A program made the position numbers and the translations under genes. DNA of 64,000 nt from Isochrysis galbana. Taxonomy: Eukaryota; Haptophyta; Isochrysidales; Isochrysidaceae. The first letter of the stretch is position 1, and each line of letters starts with the position of its first letter. Below are positions 58,316 to 64,000 of this stretch, piece after piece. Below the pieces are notes generated by a model. It worked only from the letters and a program-made list of their open reading frames with translations. It was not told the origin of the DNA and did not search any database. The DNA is taken from NCBI GenBank assembly GCA_018136815.1, contig CM030936.1:248001-312000 (forward strand). The letters run 5' to 3'.

Positions 58316-58753
58316 ATGTTGTCACTGCTCGGACGGGACGAGCTCGCGGTGCTCGCGGCGCTGCTCCCCGACGTGCGCGACCGTGTGGCCCTCGCGGTAG
58401 CGTACCCGCCGTTCGGAACTCACCTGGGCCAAGGTCGGCTGGTCGTGCGCCAGGCGCGGTGGCTACGGGTCCCGCTCTTTCGGCGGTTGGGCGTCCTCAA
58501 GCAGGAGCTCGAGATGCTGGACTACGAGGCGGAGCACGTCCGAAGATTGTCGTTGCTCATGTGCTTGCTGTCCAATCTTCGCTCTCTGACTCTTCGTCCG
58601 GCGCGCATCGAAAAAAAGCACTTGGAGTGTCTCGGTCTGGAGGATGCGTGTTCCATGCTCTCCGACGTGCTCGCGTTAGGGGCGTGCAGTGAGCTAGAGC
58701 GGCTGGTGGTGGAGGAGGGTATGCCGCCGAGGTCGCTTCACCGCCTGTGCGCT
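58316..58753 (+). CDS. F-box/LRR-like protein, interrupted after 146 codons
   Basis: MLSLLGRDELAVLAALLPDV opens a helical, F-box-like N-terminus. It is followed by leucine-rich-type stretches (LSLLMCLLSNLRSLTLRPAR, then CSELERLVVEEGMPPRSLHR). The host reading ends at LCAQ, where dispersed element B begins with its hairpin; the frame then runs on into translated repeat (YLVRPWGGTSPPLSPLL), also readable at the 30.9-kb copy. Either the gene was broken by insertion or the element is inside an intron. I found no downstream exon. Confidence 0.5.
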
Positions 58754-59200
58754 CAACTAAGATTATACTTAGTTCGCCCATGGGGGGGCACGAGCCCCCC
58801 TCTCTCTCCACTCCTCCCCTGCCATGGGGGAGGAACCACCCACTCTCCTGGCACGCCTGATGGCTTGCCAGGAGCACACTGCCCTGCTGACCCATTCCTC
58901 TCCCCACAGGCACGCCTGATTCGCCCGCCCTGGCCTGTCGTGGCCAGCCCATCCCTCTGACCAGCCCCTCCTCCCCCTGGGCCCCCCTGTTCAGGACCCC
59001 CCAGCCAGCTCCAGTCGACCCGCAGGGGCTCGGAGCGCCAGCGAGGGAGAGGCAGGAGGGGCCAGGGCCATGCCCCAGCCTCACCTGCCCCCTGAGCTGC
59101 GCTCCCAGGCCCCTGCTGGCCACCTGGGGACCTGAAGAGGGGCCGCAGGCGCGCGCCATGGGCCCCCGCCGCAGGGAAGAGAGGAGGAAAAGGGAAGAGG
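58754..59200 (+). repeat. Dispersed element B, longest copy
   Basis: Starts CAACTAAG-ATTATA-CTTAGTT, then CGCCCATGGGGGGGCACGAG. It is nearly identical to 30894-31160 for its first 250 bases and then matches the 21.5-kb and 21.0-kb copies (AGCGCCAGCGAGGGAGAGGC, CTGCCCCCTGAGCTG). The right end is not sharply defined. Confidence 0.75.
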
Positions 59201-59776
59201 GAGGGAAGAGGAAGGCAGAAACGTGTCTTCTCGCCCCGTTTGGGTAAGAGAAGACGGGGGCGCCAGAGCCAGGAGGGAAGGGCCGCGGCTCGCCGCGGCC
59301 ACTCGCTCTAGCGAGGGAGATTAGCGCTTCTGGGCTCCTATCTCACGAATGCCCCCCCCCCCCGCGCGTTGCTTTTACCCGAAAGGGGATTTCCCCCAGC
59401 GTGGACTCGAGGAGAGGACGCGCTGGGGTGCGCGGGGTCGGTGCATGCGCTGGGGGGAGGACAAATATCGAGGGGAGGGCGGAGGGGGCAGTGCCCCCAC
59501 CCCCCGGTATCACCCGGACACCTGGCCCGTCAGGCATGGCGGGATTCCGGGACTGAGACGTTATGTCCAATTAGCTAGTGGGGTTGGCTAGGATATAACA
59601 TTGATTATTATTTATCACCGCCTGTGCGCTTCTTTCAAATAATTTTCAAAAAGTTTCATCTTTCGCATGGAAGTGCGGGGAGGGTGGTGGAAGTCACGAG
59701 GTGGGGGGCAGTCAAGGGGGGGGGGGGGGCAGTAGAAGTCACAATTGTAAAACGGGGACGGTAGAAGTCCCGCGCC
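59201..59776. other. Region without a gene
   Basis: 59577-59600 contains AGTGGGGTTGGCTAGGATAT, shared with 45491. Otherwise simple G-runs and spacer. Confidence 0.4.
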
Positions 59777-60338
59777 TTTGTCAGGTCTAGATTCCATGTT
59801 TCCTCCTTTCGGCTTTCGGGTAATCTTGACCTAAAGGAGCCAGGTCGCCTGTCGCTTGCCGTGCTTGTCTCAGGCTCTCGGGGTGCCCGGGGTGCCTTGT
59901 GAAGGCTTGTTTAGCTTCTTGCAAGGCTTGTCGTTTCTCATTGGGTTTTGCCGGTTCTTTCTTGGGACTTCCTAACTTTCGTTGTCGTCTAGGCCTGTTC
60001 TTCGTAGGTTCTGCTTGGCCTGGTTAGGGTTTCGTTGTCTTCCCGCGTTTGGCGTTCGCGTTGGCGTGCGGAAATTTCCTCTCACATTCCCTAGGTCCGC
60101 TACCCTTGGCTTGTAAGTTCTTGCTTCTTTCTTCTCGGTCAAGGTATTTTGGCGAGCGAGTCGGTTGCTCTATCCACTCGAGATTTGAGGTTTAATTTGC
60201 CATCTCCCCTTGGAGATCAGTGTAGGTTCGCTTCTTAGTTAGGTGAGGGAATCTTTCCCCTTGACCCTTGATGCAAGTTACATGCAAGCCCTGGGCCCCT
60301 TTGGTGTTTCTCTCCCTTGGTTGGCTACTCAGGGTTGT
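59777..60338 (+). repeat. LTR-like repeat, truncated copy 3
   Basis: Matches 4818-5360 and 12220-12740 (TCAGGTCTAGATTCCA start, CTACTCAGGGTTGTT end) with more substitutions and small insertions than copies 1 and 2 show between themselves. It is therefore an older solo fragment. Confidence 0.8.
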
Positions 60339-61397
60339 TGCAAGCGCGCGGGGGGGGGGGGGGGGGGGGAAGGGCGCGGAAGGGGACAGTCGGGCATGGG
60401 CAAGCGCAAAGCGCAAGCAAAGGGAGAGCAGCGACGGCACCAGATGCCAGATGCCAGATGAGCAGATGAGACAGAGATATATGAGGTGGGCGCGGAAAGG
60501 GAAAGGGGAAAGGGGGGGGGGGGGAGGAAATCTGCGGAGGGGGGGGAGGGGATCTGCGGAGGGGAGGGGAGGAAATCTGCCGGGGGGGGGGGGGATCTGA
60601 ATGCGAGGGGCCCAGTTCTGCCGTTCTGCCACCTCCATTATTTAAACGCGTGGACAATTACCGCGTAACGGTAAGTAAAATAAAACTCAAATCTTCGAAT
60701 TTCGAGACGAAAATCGGCGAACCAGGACTTGAGTCCAGGGAGAATCCGAATCTGCACACCTTTCGCGACCACGACGAACATAGAAGACGGTCTATCGAAG
60801 AAGGCTCGTGCTCGTGCTCATGCCGACGAAATATTCATGCCAAAAGGGCTGAATCTGAATACATATACAACACAACACAGTGGCAAAAACAGAAGGCTTT
60901 CAAAAGGGGCCATTACCACCATGTTTAACACCTTGCACCTTGCGGCAAAATTGCTACATAGACTGTTAGTGTTAGTGCCCGAGGCATTAACACTATCAGG
61001 GTGGTAGTGCGTAGTGCCAAATGCTTGGGTGTTTGGGTGTTAACTGGTTCACAGCCCTAGTAACCTAGTAGTGTACGGGGGGAGTCGCCTAAGGGGGGGG
61101 GGGGGGATTGAGTAGGCGCCAAGAGGCGAACGAGCCACCAAGCACAGTACGAGCACCATGTCAGAAAGCAAAAGGCAAAAGGGGCGCTCATGAATCATGA
61201 ATTGAGCAGGCGTCGTGCTAGGGTCTAGGGTCTCAGGTTGAACGCGTGCTCAGGGATGCAGTAGGCACTCAGTTTCTTTGTACCCAGATGTAGGCGCTAG
61301 ACATTTGTGACAAGAAGTACACAATGCCACATGCAAGAAAAACGAAGCGGCGCAATGGCCATCGAGCGCAGTACCATGTCAACACGCAAAAAGCAAT
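60339..61397. other. G-rich spacer and a duplicated block
   Basis: 60349-60600 is G-run-rich with a GGAAATCTGCGGAGG unit repeated. 60690-60755 matches 51655-51720. No gene recognised; an ATG frame at 60650 is spurious. Confidence 0.4.
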
Positions 61398-61470
61398 AGC
61401 CACCAACCGGGCTCGAACCGGCGACCTTCCCCTTACTAAGGGGATGCACTGCCAACTGTGCTATGGTGGC
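61398..61470 (-). tRNA. tRNA-Thr (AGU anticodon), second copy
   Basis: The reverse-strand sequence is base-for-base identical to the tRNA at 52444-52516 (acceptor GCCACCA, anticodon loop TTAGTAA, T loop TTCGAGC). An A-run on the plus strand at 61387-61391 gives a Pol III T-run just after it. Confidence 0.95.
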
Positions 61471-61825
61471 ACATTTACGCTTGTACCCGTGAGCAGTCAA
61501 TTATATACTCATGCTATATATGTGCTGCCAACAGTGGTATGGTGGTATGGTCTATCTATGGTGGCATCGGTGTACCACAGCTTGAAGGAGCAGCGCCACA
61601 TATACTCATGCTATCCTGTTATTCGGAGTACAACTTCCATTTTCTTAGCCTGTGGTGCCTCTTGCTTGCCATTGGACGTTCATCGTTTAGATCAACAGCG
61701 AGGTCTCAAAAATAAAAATCTTGAATGTGAATGTGTATATTAGATACTAGGCCTGTCACTCATGCCTTTTAACCACTATTTTCCACCCCTCCTGGGTGTC
61801 CAAGGATTCCCCAGGGACCCCCCTT
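61471..61825. other. Spacer
   Basis: Short ATATACTCATGCTAT repeats (61505 and 61600) and GTGGTATGGTGG units. No gene. Confidence 0.4.
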
Positions 61826-61911
61826 CAACTATCGTTAAAACGATGGGGTCATGGCCATGGAGCGCGCCACGCTCCCCTCCTCTCCCTCTCCCTCCGCCCC
61901 AACCTACTTTT
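61826..61911 (+). repeat. Hairpin-led element start (MERA type)
   Basis: CAACTATCGTT-AA-AACGATGG hairpin (8 bp with one G-U pair), then GGTCATGGCCATGGAGCGCG. The frame from 61851 reads MAMERATLPSSPSPSAPTYF. Confidence 0.55.
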
Positions 61912-62237
61912 TGTCGAACACGCGATGACTACAGACTCATAGGCAGAGGGCCGTTCGATCGAGCCGGCAGCTGACGCGGTCGTGGAAGGTTCGTTGGTTG
62001 TTGCTGGCGGGAAGATGTCTGACACATCATAGTAAGAGTCGGGTCTGAGAGTGTCTGCCATCGAGCGCTACGATGTCGAACACGCGATGACTACAGGCTC
62101 GTAGGCAGAGGGCCGTTCGATCGAGCCGGCAGCTGACGCGGCCGTGAAAGAGTCGTTGTTTGTTGCTGACGGGAAGATGTCTGAAAGGTCATGGTAGGAG
62201 TAGCTGTCAGTGTCTGCCATCGAGCGCTTCGAGCGGA
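61912..62237 (-). repeat. Tandem duplication of a 163-bp coding-like unit
   Basis: Two units (61912-62074 and 62075-62237) are about 85 percent alike by eye. On the minus strand each gives a peptide of the form MADT...SYxDxSDIFPxAT...AGSIERPSAYE, then VVIACST. Preserved residues with third-base-like changes suggest a coding origin, but I see no larger gene. Confidence 0.65.
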
Positions 62238-62707
62238 GAGGTAGACTGAGGTTCAGAGGATTGCCACGCGTGGCGTCGGAGAGTAGAGACCCCTAAGGCC
62301 CACAACTACGTAAACAAGCCATATAAGAGATGTTTCTTTGCGCAGCACATGTGATGACTTGCAATCACGTTGTGCACGCCGTGCGTGGGCACGGCGCGAT
62401 GTGCATCGGCCCCCCCCTCGCGGGGGCGCCGTGCGTGCGCATAGCAACTTCCAGGAAGGTACACGCCGTGCGTTCACTCTTTCCGCGGGGGAACTCTTGG
62501 CGCAGAGGGCGGTCGGGAACCACGGGGACACCCGCTGGGACCGGAAAATTATTACCGTATATGGCGAGAACATTAACGTAAACAACTGGTATATCTATTG
62601 GTCTCTCTCCCCCCCCGGGTCCCCTCCCCCTCTCCCCCTCCCCCTCTCATCGACCTACCAGAGAGAGAAGGCTCCTACTTACTGCCTGCCTCCCGCCCGA
62701 GAGAATT
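62238..62707. other. Spacer with GCACGGCG units
   Basis: CGCCGTGCGTGGGCACGGCG and similar blocks near 62378-62470 relate to the tandem repeat that follows. No gene. Confidence 0.4.
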
Positions 62708-62945
62708 CTCATCATGCGCCTGACGAGACCCTTTTCTGCGCATCTGTGACGGCGTGGAAACTTTTCGATGCGCACGCACGGCGTCCCCGCGGGGGGCCCG
62801 AGATCAATCTCATCATGCGCCTGACGAGACCCTTTTCTGCGCATCCGTGACGGCGTGCGGAAACTTCCATGCGCACGCACGGCGTCCCCGCGGGGGATTG
62901 CACGGCGTGCGCTTGACGAAACCTGACGGCGTGCGGAAACTTTCC
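62708..62945 (+). repeat. Tandem repeat, about 102-bp unit, 2.3 copies
   Basis: CTCATCATGCGCCTGACGAG at 62708 and 62809 opens two long units ending in CGCACGGCGTCCCCGCGGGG. A shorter third part repeats GACGGCGTGCGGAAACTT. Confidence 0.85.
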
Positions 62946-63092
62946 ACGCACGGGATGGGCGACTCACCAGGGTTTTCCCTCATTGTAGCTTGTGGGGAGT
63001 TATAATGTTATAATGGGAACCGGGGGTTTGCGAGGGGGGAAGATTTGAAGGGGTGCATATGCGTATGTGTCTGTGGTATTAGCACAAGGCGA

Positions 63093-63170
63093 ACGGGCAG
63101 GTGCAGGTGCGCTGAGGGGTGACGTGCTGAGAGTACCGGGCTAGTGGGAGTAGTTGTACTAACGCTCAGG
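63093..63170 (+). repeat. LTR-edge repeat, copy 3
   Basis: ACGGGCAGGTGCAGGTGCGC, then GAGAGTACCGGGCTAGTGGG and TGTACTAACGCTCAG, matching 33322-33388 and 45419-45487. Confidence 0.65.
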
Positions 63171-63837
63171 TTCTATTATATAGTAGTAGATAAATATCTA
63201 TATCTAGGTGACTCAACTTTGTTTGAAGATTAAAAGTAGTGCTGTACACACGTGCTCGGCATTCTTAGCCTACAATCTACTAATGGTGACTAGGATAGTT
63301 TCCGATCGTTCACAATTGCCATCTTGATAGATAATAGATAGCAATAATTCCAGCGTGATCTTCATAGATATAGATAGCTGAAAAGCCGGGTGGATAGGTA
63401 GATAGCTAGCTATCTTCTATTTTTATCTTATTCCACTCCCACTCCATATTGTATGTATGATTTAGTGTTTAGTGAATTTTTGTCTGTGTAGAGTTTAGAC
63501 ATTGTGAATGACGTGCATTAACGTGTATGTGGAGCGATGCCTAGAGCCTAGCCCAGACTGTAGGGATGCCCGGGGCGGGTATGTCGCCCTCCACAGAGTA
63601 CTGCGCACGTCCCTTCACCTCCCCGCATTGGCGTAAGGCGCCATTGCATTAGGGGTACATGCTTGCGAGGAGGAAGGCGTCCTAAATCAACAACCCACCT
63701 ACGTCTCATCCAGATACCATTGAGTGATCTCCCAATGGTCATTGGGCATTCCTAATATTGGTGTTGATGGGTTGGTTTCGAGCGACACCGTACACCATTA
63801 ATACACAGGCGCGGTAATGCGAGATGCGCTTCCGCGT
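63171..63837. other. AT-rich region, then spacer
   Basis: 63175-63460 is rich in TAGATA/TAGCTA short repeats. The rest is presumably the 3' flank of the ABC transporter gene. No other gene is seen. Confidence 0.4.
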
Positions 63838-64000
63838 TCAGCTTGCGTTGATCACCGAGCGTTGCGCTTGCACCTGCCGCGCCACGAGCGAAGCATAGAT
63901 GCCCGCCGAGCTACTGCGTCCATTGTCCTCCGAGGCGCCTGATGCATCGCTTGAGTTGGCCCCGATGGCAAGGAGTTCTTCATGGGTTCCAACCTCTGCG
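63838..64000 (-). CDS. ABC transporter, C-terminal end (ABCB type), partial
   Basis: From the window edge the minus strand reads EVGTHEELLAIGANSSDASG, an acidic/Ser-rich insert, then GIYASLVARQVQAQRSVINA and a stop at 63838-63840. EVGTHEELLA...GIYASLVxRQ is the standard end of the nucleotide-binding domain of ABCB/MDR and TAP-like exporters, following the H-loop. The insert between the two halves is longer than usual. The rest of the gene lies beyond the window. Confidence 0.85.
   Translation of the reverse strand, partial: AEVGTHEELLAIGANSSDASGASEDNGRSSSAGIYASLVARQVQAQRSVINAS

Overview
This is nuclear DNA of a GC-rich, intron-bearing eukaryotic alga. A three-helix light-harvesting-superfamily protein with a short plastid-type N-terminus, an IGPS-like protein with a bipartite-looking leader, and short GT-AG introns (about 60 to 370 nt, donors often GTGCG or GTGAG) point to a red-lineage secondary alga, most likely a haptophyte or pelagophyte. 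I infer the group; I did not identify the species. Host genes are separated by CT/GA microsatellites, poly-C tracts and remnants of several transposon families.

Layout. 0.6-3.7 kb: PLP-homeostasis protein (YggS/PLPBP) and a light-harvesting-superfamily protein. 4-13.4 kb: debris of a chromodomain Ty3/Gypsy retrotransposon (two near-identical 1.2 kb LTR-like repeats, gag, deleted pol with a chromodomain) and a LINE fragment, surrounding a two-exon IGPS-like gene on the minus strand. 13.9-19.2 kb: a 13-exon gene for a large membrane protein I do not recognise, whose exon phases agree throughout. 21-22 kb: copies of a dispersed element with a terminal hairpin. 22.7-24.7 kb: membrane-anchored glutaminase (minus). 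25.3-27.9 kb: a nearly complete CENP-B/pogo-type DNA transposon with TIRs and TA target duplication, ending 59 bp upstream of an ankyrin-repeat gene (27.9-30.1 kb). 31.6-32.4 kb: hAT transposase fragment. 34.9-36.6 kb: bestrophin-like channel (minus). 39.2-44.0 kb: a DNA-repair-type gene joining an FHA domain, a SUMO-interaction-like motif, a KOW/SH3-like segment and a TDP2-type phosphodiesterase. 44-46 kb: Ty3/Gypsy RNase H remnant. 47.4-49.5 kb: TPR/HAT protein, probably organellar. 50.3-54.8 kb: hAT termini and a deletion derivative of the pogo-like element around a tRNA-Thr. 55.3-56.7 kb: prolyl-hydroxylase-type dioxygenase followed tail-to-tail by an inverted pseudogene copy of itself. 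58.3 kb: F-box/LRR-like gene interrupted by a dispersed element. 59-63.8 kb: LTR fragment, a second identical tRNA-Thr (minus) and tandem repeats. The right edge carries the C-terminus of an ABC transporter (minus).

The genes do not form an operon-like unit; this is a typical protist chromosome with single-function genes. The strongest candidate for something new is the FHA-TDP2 fusion. Next are two enzymes whose family active-site residues are changed (IGPS-like and glutaminase), and a dispersed family defined by a 5' hairpin that keeps its pairing while changing its sequence, followed by ATGG.
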